From positions 1-34,694 of the forward strand of contig JAFYNL010000026.1 in the NCBI GenBank assembly GCA_017548075.1: a stretch of DNA of 34,694 nucleotides, written 5' to 3'. Position numbers and translations under genes: made by a program. Under the pieces are notes generated by a model. It did no database searches. It was not told where the DNA came from and saw nothing but the letters and a program-made list of their open reading frames with translations. The stretch comes from Bacteroidaceae bacterium. GTDB taxonomy: Bacteria; Bacteroidota; Bacteroidia; Bacteroidales; Bacteroidaceae. Position 1 is the first letter of the stretch. Each line of letters opens with the position of its first letter. Below, piece by piece: positions 9,901 to 23,428 of this stretch.

Positions 9901-12900
9901 AGCATCACCGCAGTAGGTCAAAGTGAGGGGACCCCAACCAGTCCAGTCACTGCTGTACTGCGTGCCGGGATTCTTAATACCTACAGTAAGTTTACCGTCT
10001 TCACCTACATAAGCAATGGTGTAAGCCTGATAACGACCGGCCTTTGCAGCAATTGCCATACCGGTCTCACCATGAACAGCATAACCGAGAAGTTCTGCAC
10101 CGTTTGCTTCTGCCTGCTCCTCGCTAGTAGAAAGGTTATCATCGTAGATAGCAAGGTCATATGCACTCTTGATAGTCAGGTTACAGTTTACTCCATCTTC
10201 AGCCTCATCAACAGGAACCATGTCCTCGATGACTGTTGGGAAGTAGTTGAAGATATCATTAGCATAGACACCTGCAGCATAGTTAGTGCTGTAGCGGTTG
10301 TTGCTGGGACGGAAAGCACCATTGATACCTACAAGGTAATAACCGGGCTTCATGTTCTCAAGAGTCTGATACATGTCGCCAGTCCTGTTCCAAGCCTCAA
10401 CGCCAGTATAGGTCTTGCCTGCATCGTCTTGAGTTGCGCCCCAACCACTACCGAAGCCACCTGTCCAGCTTTCATTCTGCTTGCTGAAGTCAGAGTTGGG
10501 AAGCATCTTGCTGATGTCAGAGCCGGCAGCATAGTCGGCAGCAAGAGCATCGGCAAGCCACTTGTCAACACGCTCTGTCTCTGCCTTGATTTCCTCGGCA
10601 GTAGCAGTGTGGTTCTCTATGATGTACTCGTAAGAACCAAGAGGATTCTCTTCGCTGGGTTCTTCATTATTACTCTCAGAGAGATAGCTTTCGAGAGATG
10701 TACGTAATTCACCAGAGAAGGTGTCGTTAGAAGCAAGGAATGCCTTGACTTCCTCGCACTTGTCGATGTAAGCCTGCCAATCAGCAGCATTTTCATCGAC
10801 AGCCTGCTTAGCAGCATTCAAAGCGTCGAAAGCAGTAGCAAAATCAGCAATTGTCTCAGCATCTTCCAATGCCTCGATAGCTGCCTCGAGTTCGTCAAGC
10901 AGACTCTGGGTTGCGATAACACCCTCATAAGCTTCGCTCTCGTATTCCTTGATTGCAGAAGCAACGCTAGCTATGTCGCTTTCATTGAACAGAGAGAAGT
11001 ATTGCTCTGCACCATAGATAACTACACCGTGATCACCCCATGGATAAGGATGCGCATCCTCTTCGATTGTCTGATACCATGAAGGCTCCAGGAATTGCTT
11101 TTCGTTCAGGTTGTAGCAAAGAGCGCCACTGGCAACGTCCTCAAGCGGAAGAGTAATCGTCAGGCGATCTGCAGCCGTTGGGTTGTAGTGCTGCTGCTTG
11201 TTTTGGGCAACGCCTTCGATATCTGCCTCATAGCAGTTGATAACCTTTGCAGAGCCACGAGTGAAGGAGTCGCTCGAGTAGATAGATGCTGATGGCATTT
11301 GGCAAGTACTCCAGCAATTCTTAACCACAGAACCGCTGCCGGAGTAACCGCAGATAGCGCCAGACTCGACACCGCCTGTAATTACACCTGATACCCAGCA
11401 ATTGGTAATCATCATATTCATCGAACCGCCAGAGCAGCAACCGATGATACCTGCTGCGTTACGAGTGCCTACGCCAACCGTACCTTCGAAACCAACGCCC
11501 GTGATGTAAATCGTACCACTACCATCGGTGCTACCAATAACACCAGCGTAGTTTCCACTATACAGACTACATGTTTCATCCATAACAAAGTCATGGATGT
11601 TGGCGCCATCAATGATCGTAGCAATCAGACCATTATAGTTGTTGTTGTTTTCAAGGACAAAGTTGCTGATGGTATGTCCTTGACCATCGAACTCGCCAGA
11701 GAACTGATATACTTGAGCGTAGCGTTCCATGTAGTCGCTCATGTCGATGTCGGCAGTCAGGCGTGCGCATACATCAGGATGTGCAACAGCGTAGTTAGTC
11801 CACCATGCAAGTTCTGCACCATTGCTTATCTCGAACCAGCCATCGACGGGAGTTATGAAGTTTTCATCAAACTTACCGCAGTTGACACACCAGCCATCTA
11901 CAAACTGATGAGGAGGTATAACTGCCTCGCCAGTAGAACTATTGGTGTAGGAGAAACCTTCTCCAATAGGTGTGCCGTCGCAGTTGAATTGACCTGCAGA
12001 AGTATAGACGAGACCGCCTTCCTTAGGAATAGGCATAGGCTCTGGGTCTGTGCCAATCACTTGGAAGAAACGCTCCAAACCATTCTGCTTGCCATTCAGG
12101 AAGAATGCAAGTTCACCACTGGCAACACCTTCAATATTCGGTGTACGCTCGCCATCATCAGAAACAGTACCGAAATAAGTGTACTTGTCATGATCAGAAA
12201 CAGCGTTTCCGAAAATAGGATTAAGAACATACACATTCTCCGTGACAACACTGCCCGGGTTACGAGCGATGTTCTGCGAGTTTTCTGTATTAGTGTCAAG
12301 CGTCTGGTTACCAGCACCGATGATGTTACCGATCACAGCACAATTGGTGTAAGTGGTCTTTGCTGCAGTCCAACCTGCAAAGCCACCCACGCGTGCGCAA
12401 TCGGAACCTCCATCCGCACCTGGCAGAGTTAAGGTACCTGCATAGATACAGTTCTCGACGCGTTTTTCCTGGCTACCTGTCCAGCCGAAGAAGCCGCCAG
12501 AGGTGTTGTCGCCTACAACAGTAGAGGTGATGTCTACGTCAGAATAGACGTTGCGAATCAAAGCGTTGCGGGCTTCTGCGCAGAGAGAGCCAACTCGTGC
12601 TCCGTTTGTCTGGAGTGAGCCATGCAAGATGAGGTTCTCAATGTTACCAGCCATCTCGGGGAACAAACCTGCATAGCCGTCGACTTCGGATATTTCCATG
12701 GTGAAAGAGTGGCCCTGACCGTCGAAGTTACCGTCAATCCAGTCTGTGCGGTTGAAAATATATTGTCCAGGTTCTGCGATGTACTCGATGTCGTTCTCCA
12801 ACTTCATGTTGAGCTTGAAGCCGTTGCACATACGGTTTATACCTTCTGCAACATCAATGTCTTCCTTACTCTTCAGGAGGACTGCTCTGTCCTTCTGGTC

Positions 12901-14022
12901 GAACTTAGTAGGATCATCGGTTTCGAAGTAATGGAAATTGAAGCAGCCACACTTGGTGCAGATTCCATACTTGTCGAAAGTGTGCGGAGTGGCCTGAGCA
13001 GTTCCGCTGTTTGAGAAGGTCAGTTCACCTTCGCTCTTACCGTCACAATCGGTAGCAGCAGAAGCATAGACCCGACCTGTGCCGAATGCTGCGGGAACGG
13101 GGAAGGCATCTGTACCAATCCTCTGTACCCAACCAATACGGCTCTGGTCGTTGTTCAGTTGATAGCAGATACGGCCATCAGCCAAGTCCTCATATGCCAC
13201 AACGGTTGTAGCTACATTGTCGCCCCACTGCTGGGTGACGTAGTTGTTGTAGCAAGCGCCCATTCCTTTGCCGCTATCACGGTAGCCATAAGGGTCTGCA
13301 TTGTACGTCTCGACATCAATGGCATTTACTCTGCTGTCGTTACGGGCAATGTTGCGGCTAAGACCGGTGGAAAGGTCAAAAGCACTCTCGTCACTGAGAA
13401 CAAGACAGTTCATAATGTTGACAGGGTTCTCTGCCCAACCAACGACACCACCGCAGTTCTGGGTGGTCTCACCTACGATGGCAGTCTGTACAAGACAGTT
13501 CTCAACGATTGTACCGCTGTAGCCAACAGCAACGATACCGCCGTGGGTGGCATCACCTGGCATTGAACTGTTAATCTTGACATCTGCCCAGCAGTTGCGG
13601 ACAGTACCTCTACCCCTGCCGACGATACCAGCGGCAAACTTGCTAGCCGTTGTAATGGTACCCTCAACCTTCAGGTTCTGGATGACGGCACGCCAACCGA
13701 TGTAGCGGAAGATGCCGGCATCACCTGCCTCGGGGAACAAGTTGATTTTGATGGTGTGTCCCTGACCGTCGAAAGTACCGTCATAGCGTTTGCCCTGTTG
13801 GTCGGCAACGCCAATCATCGTACCATCAACGCCAGTGTCTATGTCGCTTGTCAGCACGGCACAGGCATTGACTTCACCACCATTCACGAGTGCAGCAAAC
13901 TCTTCCCAGTCTGCTGCAGAACCAATCTGATAGACTCCATTCACTTCAGAAAGAGCCCATGCAACTGTGGAGACCATGCTTAACAGCACAGCCAAACACA
14001 GATTCAGTAGTTTTTTACTCAT
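6967..14022 (-). CDS. Giant secreted GLUG/beta-helix protein with dockerin-like tail, right paralogue
   Basis: 2351 residues. A signal peptide (1-23, ending AWA) is followed by beta-helix modules with FDGQGH at residues 84, 433, 778 and 1603, and many GLUG-type segments such as GGVVGW. The first three modules are separated by short His/Cys motifs (H347..C355xxC358 and H705..C712xxC715) that resemble a zinc knuckle. Residues about 1010-1165 and 1375-1540 are helical (FIVAR-like). Residues 1174-1370 look like a carbohydrate-binding beta-sandwich. Residues about 1935-2285 resemble a beta-propeller. The C-terminus (2299-2340) carries two DVNGDG calcium loops as in type I dockerins. There is no visible lipobox or type IX sorting domain. 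The likely place is the cell surface or outside; the ligand is unknown. It is a tandem paralogue of the gene at 1-6444. Confidence 0.95.
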   Translation of the reverse strand: MSKKLLNLCLAVLLSMVSTVAWALSEVNGVYQIGSAADWEEFAALVNGGEVNACAVLTSDIDTGVDGTMIGVADQQGKRYDGTFDGQGHTIKINLFPEAGDAGIFRYIGWRAVIQNLKVEGTITTASKFAAGIVGRGRGTVRNCWADVKINSSMPGDATHGGIVAVGYSGTIVENCLVQTAIVGETTQNCGGVVGWAENPVNIMNCLVLSDESAFDLSTGLSRNIARNDSRVNAIDVETYNADPYGYRDSGKGMGACYNNYVTQQWGDNVATTVVAYEDLADGRICYQLNNDQSRIGWVQRIGTDAFPVPAAFGTGRVYASAATDCDGKSEGELTFSNSGTAQATPHTFDKYGICTKCGCFNFHYFETDDPTKFDQKDRAVLLKSKEDIDVAEGINRMCNGFKLNMKLENDIEYIAEPGQYIFNRTDWIDGNFDGQGHSFTMEISEVDGYAGLFPEMAGNIENLILHGSLQTNGARVGSLCAEARNALIRNVYSDVDITSTVVGDNTSGGFFGWTGSQEKRVENCIYAGTLTLPGADGGSDCARVGGFAGWTAAKTTYTNCAVIGNIIGAGNQTLDTNTENSQNIARNPGSVVTENVYVLNPIFGNAVSDHDKYTYFGTVSDDGERTPNIEGVASGELAFFLNGKQNGLERFFQVIGTDPEPMPIPKEGGLVYTSAGQFNCDGTPIGEGFSYTNSSTGEAVIPPHQFVDGWCVNCGKFDENFITPVDGWFEISNGAELAWWTNYAVAHPDVCARLTADIDMSDYMERYAQVYQFSGEFDGQGHTISNFVLENNNNYNGLIATIIDGANIHDFVMDETCSLYSGNYAGVIGSTDGSGTIYITGVGFEGTVGVGTRNAAGIIGCCSGGSMNMMITNCWVSGVITGGVESGAICGYSGSGSVVKNCWSTCQMPSASIYSSDSFTRGSAKVINCYEADIEGVAQNKQQHYNPTAADRLTITLPLEDVASGALCYNLNEKQFLEPSWYQTIEEDAHPYPWGDHGVVIYGAEQYFSLFNESDIASVASAIKEYESEAYEGVIATQSLLDELEAAIEALEDAETIADFATAFDALNAAKQAVDENAADWQAYIDKCEEVKAFLASNDTFSGELRTSLESYLSESNNEEPSEENPLGSYEYIIENHTATAEEIKAETERVDKWLADALAADYAAGSDISKMLPNSDFSKQNESWTGGFGSGWGATQDDAGKTYTGVEAWNRTGDMYQTLENMKPGYYLVGINGAFRPSNNRYSTNYAAGVYANDIFNYFPTVIEDMVPVDEAEDGVNCNLTIKSAYDLAIYDDNLSTSEEQAEANGAELLGYAVHGETGMAIAAKAGRYQAYTIAYVGEDGKLTVGIKNPGTQYSSDWTGWGPLTLTYCGDAADDALSTVLENMSARAQTLIDYIWDEDATDPAAGPNFPASMKEELQAALDAVAGAATVEDKAALVATFSDIFQRIYEAKQAYIAMYNKATLLELLSSTGNLAYVEKDEESGEWFETGDCVLDNSLDAIDDACDAIYRAYGEGSYSLEEALNPAVLDVPELKDLLPAQDEKGYYLIGTVNQFVAYRAIASDIDKYAKGKLIADIDMAGIAMLPIGHNRGEGGVHIFAGEFDGQGHALTNVYIDDANIPSGEYAEPATLFYELQNATAKNFKLTGEFHTSHQFTGPLTRWMSGKSTVDNVEVEATLYLAPNLSGDTSSGGLIGRNGSANSLISNCLVNTHVIGEGDNPHWYFGGVAGWADASLKIQNTLILSQYENVGVDGDNSRTISRGAACSPTNVYVYPQFFRENDTKISSPATAEQLASGEICWKLNDQTGDDAHWFQTLGVEETPHLFGGDVVYYYAGQYTNDKPNPQLNAFAYDLDASLGGDKVVVNFKLNAEAEAVKVEFYDGETLVYSADAEGDDFAPGAQSITVDASNLGENPAALNFKIAVTGKGSLDVLRIGDVYKVWAPYGMAVNNNPASKGFGQVMIAETWATQYPAGYISTEKSGALFAYDQDFKPINAADGTPGFYGDLPIPQEIVDGSALVISNGLKYDMKDLQFSPDGRLFVARASGTSNSSVWEINPEDLNEPWKPVFTGGELDEATGITYVGDDEQNRMAIGLAFEGKGEALKMYVLGGQLSDGNANTTDFNCAFYNLGTATEWTAAPSGYVAGLDGVYTYQPSHVGICADGQGGLWFIQSVTASAERPAIKHFDAEGNEDYSNITLNTGGGKVVVTPDGNYIAMPNGSGKIVIYECNYVPMENGKIFLNPKQTLAVRESSISSFAFDWANNLYVASGGTETFSRYTVPGMPKVVVTPGNGIGKGMKGDVNGDGQITIADGVAVLNAMAGQTVPGNADVNGDGDVTIADFVAVLNLMAAQ

Positions 14023-14125
14023 AGAATGATTTGTTTGGTTAATAAATAAGGTTAATTACTGGTTTTTCTTTTGTTATTTATGCGTATTGCCTAGCAAAGA
14101 TAGAGTTTTTTCTTTTTGCTTCAAA
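14023..14125 (-). promoter_or_regulatory. Promoter and leader of the right giant gene
   Basis: On the minus strand TTTG (14122-14125) and TATCTTTG (14095-14102) are separated by 19 bp, a good match to the Bacteroidetes promoter. The roughly 70-nt leader shares GCTAG, CAGTAATTAAC and TTTATTAACC with the leader of the left paralogue. Confidence 0.75.
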
Positions 14126-14251
14126 ACTTTTTAACACTTTTCTTTGCTCTAAAGACTTTTTTGTGAAAAAAGTATAAGAAAGGGAAAAACCATACAAATA
14201 ACAGTAAAGAAAAGGAAGGAAAAAGATGAAGAAAGCCATTCGGCACTAAGC

Positions 14252-14296
14252 AAAAAAAAAGTTCGCTAGTGAAGTCGGTCAACTTCACACGTGAAC
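14252..14296 (-). terminator. Terminator formed by the last unit of array 2
   Basis: Two successive array linkers (14261-14274 and 14283-14296) pair over 11 of 14 positions, with the 8-nt core (14275-14282) as the loop. On the minus strand nine consecutive T follow (14252-14260). This has the form of a rho-independent terminator for transcription leaving coaD. Confidence 0.65.
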
Positions 14297-14384
14297 TTTG
14301 CCAACAACACACGTGAAGTTTGCCATTTTCACGTGTGAAGTTTGCCAACGACACACGTGAAGTTTGCCAACGACACTGGGGTTG
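14261..14384. repeat. 22-bp-phased palindromic array 2 (5 cores)
   Basis: Cores start at 14275, 14297, 14319, 14341 and 14363, all 22 bp apart; four are TTTGCCAA or TTTGCCAT. The linkers use TTCAC/GTGAA arms around ACGT in place of the TTAAC/GTTAA arms of the other arrays. The right cap (CACTGGGGTTG plus T tract) runs directly into the coaD stop codon. The left end is a terminator-like hairpin with a run of nine A (T on the minus strand). The rest of the 14023-14387 gap is the promoter and leader of the giant gene plus A/T-rich sequence. Confidence 0.9.
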
Positions 14385-14387
14385 TTT

Positions 14388-14831
14388 TTAAGGGAGGAAC
14401 GCTGAGATGTCCTGACCAAAGTGTGCAAGTTCGCGAACAACCGAACTGCTGAGGCTTGCGAACTGTGGTGAAGCAGGAAGGAGAACTATCTCAATGCCCG
14501 TAAGTTGCTTGTTTACATCGGCCATTTGCAACTCGTATTCGAAGTCCGCAACGGTTCGAACGCCTCGAACAATCGCGTTGACGCCTTTCTCTTTGGCAAA
14601 TTCGACAGTAAGTCCAGTATAGCTCTCCACCTTTACTCGCGGTTCGTCGGCATAGATTTTACGTATCTTTTCGACTCTCTCCTTTACTGGCATCCATCCA
14701 GGCTTCTGCTCGTTATAGCCGACGGCCACAATGATTTCGTCGAAAAGAGCAAGTGCTCTCGTCACAATATCTGCGTGACCTTTAGTAAAAGGATCAAACG
14801 AACCAGGGAAAAGAGCGAGCCTACGAAGCAT
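14388..14831 (-). CDS. coaD: Phosphopantetheine adenylyltransferase
   Basis: 147 residues, slightly shorter than most family members. It catalyses the penultimate step of coenzyme A synthesis (4'-phosphopantetheine plus ATP to dephospho-CoA) in the cytoplasm. The nucleotidyltransferase signature GSFDPFTKGH is at residues 10-19 and the C-terminal SSSVVREL matches the conserved ISSTxVRE motif. The ATG shares one base with the stop codon of the upstream topoisomerase gene (TAATG), which suggests translational coupling. Downstream, the stop codon touches the cap of array 2. Confidence 0.95.
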   Translation of the reverse strand: MLRRLALFPGSFDPFTKGHADIVTRALALFDEIIVAVGYNEQKPGWMPVKERVEKIRKIYADEPRVKVESYTGLTVEFAKEKGVNAIVRGVRTVADFEYELQMADVNKQLTGIEIVLLPASPQFASLSSSVVRELAHFGQDISAFLP

Positions 14832-16819
14832 TATACGGCCTCCATTTCTTCTTCCGCCAAGTCTTCCTCGATGACAAGATTATCGATGATGAAGTTCTGA
14901 CGCTCCATTGTATTGTCTCCCATATAGAAGTTCAGGAGCTCGGCAACCTGGTCGGATTTGTGCAACATAACTTGGTCGAGACGAATATCAGGACCTATGA
15001 AGTTGCGGAACTCCTCAGGACTGATTTCGCCGAGACCTTTGAATCGAGTTATTTCGGGCTCTGGTCCGAGGTCGTCAATCGCTTGTTGACGCTCGTCTTC
15101 AGAGTAGCAATACTGCGTCACGAAGTCTTTCGAGAGGCTGAGATGACGGGGGCGTTTGCCATCGCTGAACGAAGAATTTTCCTCCGAATTGTCCCTTGCC
15201 GCAAGTTCCTCCTCGATGGCACTGACTTTGGCTTTGCCTATCTTTGTCTTTTTCCCACGAACGCGGAACAAAGGCGTCTGCAAGATGAAGACGTGACCCT
15301 TCTTTACGAGTTCGGGGAAGAACTTGAGGAAGAAGGTGAGCATCAAGAGACGAATGTGCATTCCGTCATCATCGGCATCGGTTGCAACTATGACTTTGTT
15401 GTAACGAAGACCGTCGAGTCCGTCCTCAATGTTGAGTGCGGCTTGCAGAAGATTGAACTCTTCGTTCTCATACACCACTTTCTTTGTGAGTTTGTAGCAA
15501 TTGAGTGGCTTTCCTCGAAGACTGAAAACGGCTTGAGTATTCACGTCGCGACTCTTTGTGATACTGCCGCTTGCAGAGTCACCCTCAGTAATGAAGATGC
15601 AACTTTCCTCTTGAAGTTCGCCTTTGGTATCAGTCAAATGCACTCTGCAATCGCGAAGTTTTCGGTTGTGCAGGTTGGCCTTCTTGGACATTTCGCGAGC
15701 TTTCTTCGCTATTCCGGCCATTTCTTTGCGCAACTTTTCGCTTTCGGCAACCTTCTGAAGGATAATATCTGCGACATCTATATTCTTGTGAAGATAGTTG
15801 TCAACCTGCTCTTTCACGAAGTCGCCAATAAACTTATCGACTGAGATGCCACCATTCGGTTCCGTAGTTGTGCTGCCGAGTTTGACCTTAGTCTGGCTCT
15901 CGAACATCGGTTCCTGTATGTTTATGCTGATGGCACCCACGATACCATTACGGATGTCGGCATATTCGTAGTTCTTTCCGCTGTAGTCCTTGATGACTTC
16001 TGCTATGTACTTCTTGAAAGCGGCCTGATGCGTTCCGCCAAGAGTGGTGTTCTGTCCGTTAACGAAAGAGTAGTATTCTTCGCCGTTTTGCTTGGTGTGG
16101 GTGAACGCTATCTCGATGTCTTCGCCACGAAGATGCACAATTGGATAGAGCGGTTCGTAGTCCATTCTGTCCGAAAGCAAGTCGCTGAGTCCGTCGCGAG
16201 AAACGATGCGACGGCCATTGAACATGATTGTGAGACCAGTATTGAGATAGGTATAGTTGCGAAGCATCGTTTCTACAAACTCTCCTCGAAACGCATAATG
16301 CTTGAAGAGAGAAGCGTCTGGCTCGAAGAAGACTGCAGTTCCGTTCTCTTCCTGAGTGGCTTCAGTTGTGTCGCTCTCCAGAATACCTTTGCTGAAGACT
16401 GCCTTACGAGACTCTCCATCGCGAAAACTTTGGACTTCGAAACGAGAGCTCAAAGCATTCACAGCCTTGAGTCCGACACCATTCAAACCAACACTTTTCT
16501 GGAACGCTTTACTATCATATTTGCCACCAGTATTGAGCATCGAGACGGCTTCTACAAGCTTTCCGAGAGGAATGCCTCGTCCATAGTCGCGAATAGAAAC
16601 GCGAAGGTTTTCCTCTATGTCAACCTCTATTCGTTTGCCGGCACCCATCTTGAACTCATCGATACTGTTGTCGATGACCTCTTTCAATAAGACATAGATG
16701 CCGTCCTCTGCCTGCGAACCATCACTAAGACGCCCGATATACATACCGGGACGCGTTCTGATGTGCTCCATATCGGAGAGGTGTCGTATATTGTCTTCGC
16801 TATATTGAGCTGAAATCAT
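14831..16819 (-). CDS. parE: Type IIA topoisomerase subunit B (topoisomerase IV ParE-like)
   Basis: 662 residues from ATG at 16819. A longer reading starts with TTG at 16840 inside the previous gene and is less likely. The GHKL ATPase part carries EVIDNS and the glycine-rich [14 protein letters not shown]. The TOPRIM part has EGDSASG (about 412-418), RGKPLNCYK and the metal-binding DADDDG (about 481-486), followed by RFKGLGE. It would act with a ParC-like subunit (not in the window) to unlink daughter chromosomes. GyrB is the alternative; the short length and RGKPLN context favour the ParE-like Bacteroidetes type. It starts 4 nt after the GNAT gene ends and overlaps coaD by one base. Confidence 0.9.
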   Translation of the reverse strand: MISAQYSEDNIRHLSDMEHIRTRPGMYIGRLSDGSQAEDGIYVLLKEVIDNSIDEFKMGAGKRIEVDIEENLRVSIRDYGRGIPLGKLVEAVSMLNTGGKYDSKAFQKSVGLNGVGLKAVNALSSRFEVQSFRDGESRKAVFSKGILESDTTEATQEENGTAVFFEPDASLFKHYAFRGEFVETMLRNYTYLNTGLTIMFNGRRIVSRDGLSDLLSDRMDYEPLYPIVHLRGEDIEIAFTHTKQNGEEYYSFVNGQNTTLGGTHQAAFKKYIAEVIKDYSGKNYEYADIRNGIVGAISINIQEPMFESQTKVKLGSTTTEPNGGISVDKFIGDFVKEQVDNYLHKNIDVADIILQKVAESEKLRKEMAGIAKKAREMSKKANLHNRKLRDCRVHLTDTKGELQEESCIFITEGDSASGSITKSRDVNTQAVFSLRGKPLNCYKLTKKVVYENEEFNLLQAALNIEDGLDGLRYNKVIVATDADDDGMHIRLLMLTFFLKFFPELVKKGHVFILQTPLFRVRGKKTKIGKAKVSAIEEELAARDNSEENSSFSDGKRPRHLSLSKDFVTQYCYSEDERQQAIDDLGPEPEITRFKGLGEISPEEFRNFIGPDIRLDQVMLHKSDQVAELLNFYMGDNTMERQNFIIDNLVIEEDLAEEEMEAV

Positions 16820-16823
16820 AGTC

Positions 16824-17975
16824 TTATAGTTCCTTTGCAAATACTGCTCGACGTTTATGGATGCAGCAATCGAGGTTCTTCCATTGCATTTGTCCTGCCA
16901 GATTGTCTTCGAGCTGAGGATGTGTCTCTGCCCATTCGAAGCCGTGCTCTATGCCGAAAGGAATCATCTTGGCAAAGAAGAGGGCATTCGCTCCCTTTTC
17001 CTGATACTCGGGCAATACGCCTATCAGGAGCATATCGAGTATCTGATGGTTCTTCTTTATCCAGAGTTCTTTGGCGAGATGCCACCATCCGAAGGGGAAG
17101 AACTTGCCCTTTGCCTTCTGAACTGCGCGGCTGAGGCTGGGCATACAAACGCCTACACCTATGATTTCGCCTTCCTTATTCTCTGCTGCAGACAGGTAAT
17201 TATGGTCGAGCATCTGCAGGAAGCGGTCTGCATACCAACGCATCTGTTCCTCATCAAGCTCGCTATATCCGTAGAGATCGGCATAGGCTTTGTTGATTAC
17301 ACCCAGCATTTTCTCCACATATCCGCCTTTGCGAATCTCCCTCTTACTGCGGAAATTGCGTAGGCGGAAGCCGTAACGCTCCTCTGCAACCTGAGCTATG
17401 CGGAAGTATTTGGCGTTGTTTGCCTCATGCTCACCCTTAGGTATGAACACCTTTCTCTCCACCCATCCTGTCTCTTTCTCAAAGCCGAGTTGAGCCAGAT
17501 GCTGAGGGTAGTAGGGATAGTTGTAGATGGTGCAGAGTGTGGAAAGCTGGTCGAAACCTTCTGTCAGCATGCCTTCGGGATCGAGATCTGTGAAGCCAAG
17601 AGGTCCCACTATGCTGGTCATTCCTCTCTCTTTGCCCCAGTTCTCTACTGTCTCGAGCAGAGCCTTGCTCACTTCCAAATCGTCGATGAAATCGATCCAA
17701 CCAAAGCGGACCTCTTTCCTACCCCATCGTTCGTTGGCTCTACTATTGATGATAGCTGCCACGCGACCAACTATGCGACCTTCCTTTCGAGCCAAGAAGT
17801 ACTCGGCCTCGCAGAAGCGGAAAGCGGGATTGCTGCGGGAATCGAGTGTGTCGAGCGTATCCTCGAGCAGATCGGGCACAGCATACGGAGAGTCCTTATA
17901 CAGCTCATAGTTGAAACGGACAAATTTCCGCAACTCTTTAGCCGTACCGACTTTGCTTATGGTTACTGTGCTCAT
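16824..17975 (-). CDS. GNAT-fold N-acetyltransferase-like protein
   Basis: 383 residues with no signal peptide. The C-terminal half ([19 protein letters not shown]) resembles the acetyl-CoA pyrophosphate-binding segment of GNAT enzymes, and [13 protein letters not shown] in the N-terminal half fits the same fold, so the protein may hold two GNAT-like halves. The conserved [14 protein letters not shown] segment is one I associate with an uncharacterised Bacteroidetes family. The substrate is unknown. It is first in an operon with parE and coaD (4-nt gap, then a 1-nt overlap), a position that does not itself reveal the function. Confidence 0.7.
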   Translation of the reverse strand: MSTVTISKVGTAKELRKFVRFNYELYKDSPYAVPDLLEDTLDTLDSRSNPAFRFCEAEYFLARKEGRIVGRVAAIINSRANERWGRKEVRFGWIDFIDDLEVSKALLETVENWGKERGMTSIVGPLGFTDLDPEGMLTEGFDQLSTLCTIYNYPYYPQHLAQLGFEKETGWVERKVFIPKGEHEANNAKYFRIAQVAEERYGFRLRNFRSKREIRKGGYVEKMLGVINKAYADLYGYSELDEEQMRWYADRFLQMLDHNYLSAAENKEGEIIGVGVCMPSLSRAVQKAKGKFFPFGWWHLAKELWIKKNHQILDMLLIGVLPEYQEKGANALFFAKMIPFGIEHGFEWAETHPQLEDNLAGQMQWKNLDCCIHKRRAVFAKEL

Positions 17976-18012
17976 ACGCGTTTTTGCTTCCTTTTATCGC
18001 ATAATTATCGTG

Positions 18013-18020
18013 CAAATATA
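18013..18020 (-). promoter_or_regulatory. Possible -7 element for the GNAT-parE-coaD operon
   Basis: TATATTTG on the minus strand, 38 bp before the GNAT start, fits TAnnTTTG. No convincing -33 TTTG lies 19-21 bp upstream, so support is partial. Confidence 0.45.
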
Positions 18021-18092
18021 CTATTTTTTGCTGACATTTTCGGCATTCAAAGCACAAAAATCTGCAAAAAACAACATTTTTTAATTTTTAGG

Positions 18093-18116
18093 GACCTTCA
18101 GACCTTGAAGGACCTT
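18093..18116. repeat. Three GACCTT repeats with a small hairpin
   Basis: GACCTT occurs at 18093, 18101 and 18111, and CCTTCA/TGAAGG within it form a 6-bp inverted repeat. It lies between the GNAT promoter region and the terminator of the beta-galactosidase gene. Its function is unknown. Confidence 0.5.
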
Positions 18117-18125
18117 AACAAGCTA

Positions 18126-18151
18126 AAGAAAAAACTACCCTAGAGTAGTTT
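18126..18151 (-). terminator. Intrinsic terminator after the beta-galactosidase gene
   Basis: The 7-bp stem AAACTAC (18132-18138) and GTAGTTT (18145-18151) has a 6-nt loop. On the minus strand the stem runs into TTTTTTCTTT. It overlaps the outermost core of array 3. Confidence 0.65.
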
Positions 18152-18236
18152 CCAAACGACTGCAGTTACGTTTGCAAAGTTAACGTGTTATGATTGCAAA
18201 CTTAACTCGTTACGATTGGCAACGTAACTGCAGTCA
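18149..18236. repeat. 22-bp-phased palindromic array 3 (4 cores)
   Basis: Cores at 18149, 18171, 18193 and 18215 are 22 bp apart (TTTCCAAA, TTTGCAAA, ATTGCAAA, ATTGGCAA). A perfect 13-bp inverted repeat, GACTGCAGTTACG (18158-18170) and CGTAACTGCAGTC (18223-18235), encloses the inner three. The sequence between also pairs imperfectly, so the whole array could fold into one long hairpin. It sits just after the stop of the beta-galactosidase gene and before its terminator. The 17976-18268 gap otherwise holds the GNAT promoter region. Confidence 0.9.
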
Positions 18237-18268
18237 TTTTTAATCGCACCTATAGAAGTCCGTTTTCG

Positions 18269-23237
<4,969 letters not shown>

Positions 23238-23257
23238 AGTTTGATGCTTGCAGAGCA

Positions 23258-23289
23258 CAAAGTTAGGAAAAAATGTTGAGAAAAACAAA
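23258..23289 (-). promoter_or_regulatory. Promoter of the kinase/beta-galactosidase operon
   Basis: On the minus strand TTTG (23286-23289), a 20-bp gap and TAACTTTG (23258-23265) match the Bacteroidetes promoter. The position fixes the kinase start at 23237. Confidence 0.78.
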
Positions 23290-23368
23290 TCTTGCAGTTC
23301 TTTTCTGTCTGATTTTGTTTTAAAATCTGCGCTTTCGCACCTTTTGTGTAAATTTTTGTGCTATTTTC

Positions 23369-23399
23369 TTGTTTATTTCGACATTTTGTTTTAATTTTG
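23369..23399 (+). promoter_or_regulatory. Promoter of the S24-type regulator
   Basis: TAATTTTG (23392-23399) fits TAnnTTTG. A weak -33 (TTG at 23369) lies 20 bp upstream. It diverges from the kinase promoter about 80 bp away, so one bound regulator could affect both. Confidence 0.55.
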
Positions 23400-23428
23400 T
23401 ACTCGAAAACAAAACAGAAGATGAGCGT

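Noticed and set aside
1-14022. Type IX secretion sorting domain on the giant proteins
   Set aside because: The visible C-terminus of the right paralogue ends in a dockerin-like pair of calcium loops, not in a type IX C-terminal domain.
23238-23288. Upstream extension of the sugar kinase
   Set aside because: It begins with TTG and covers the promoter elements at 23258-23289.
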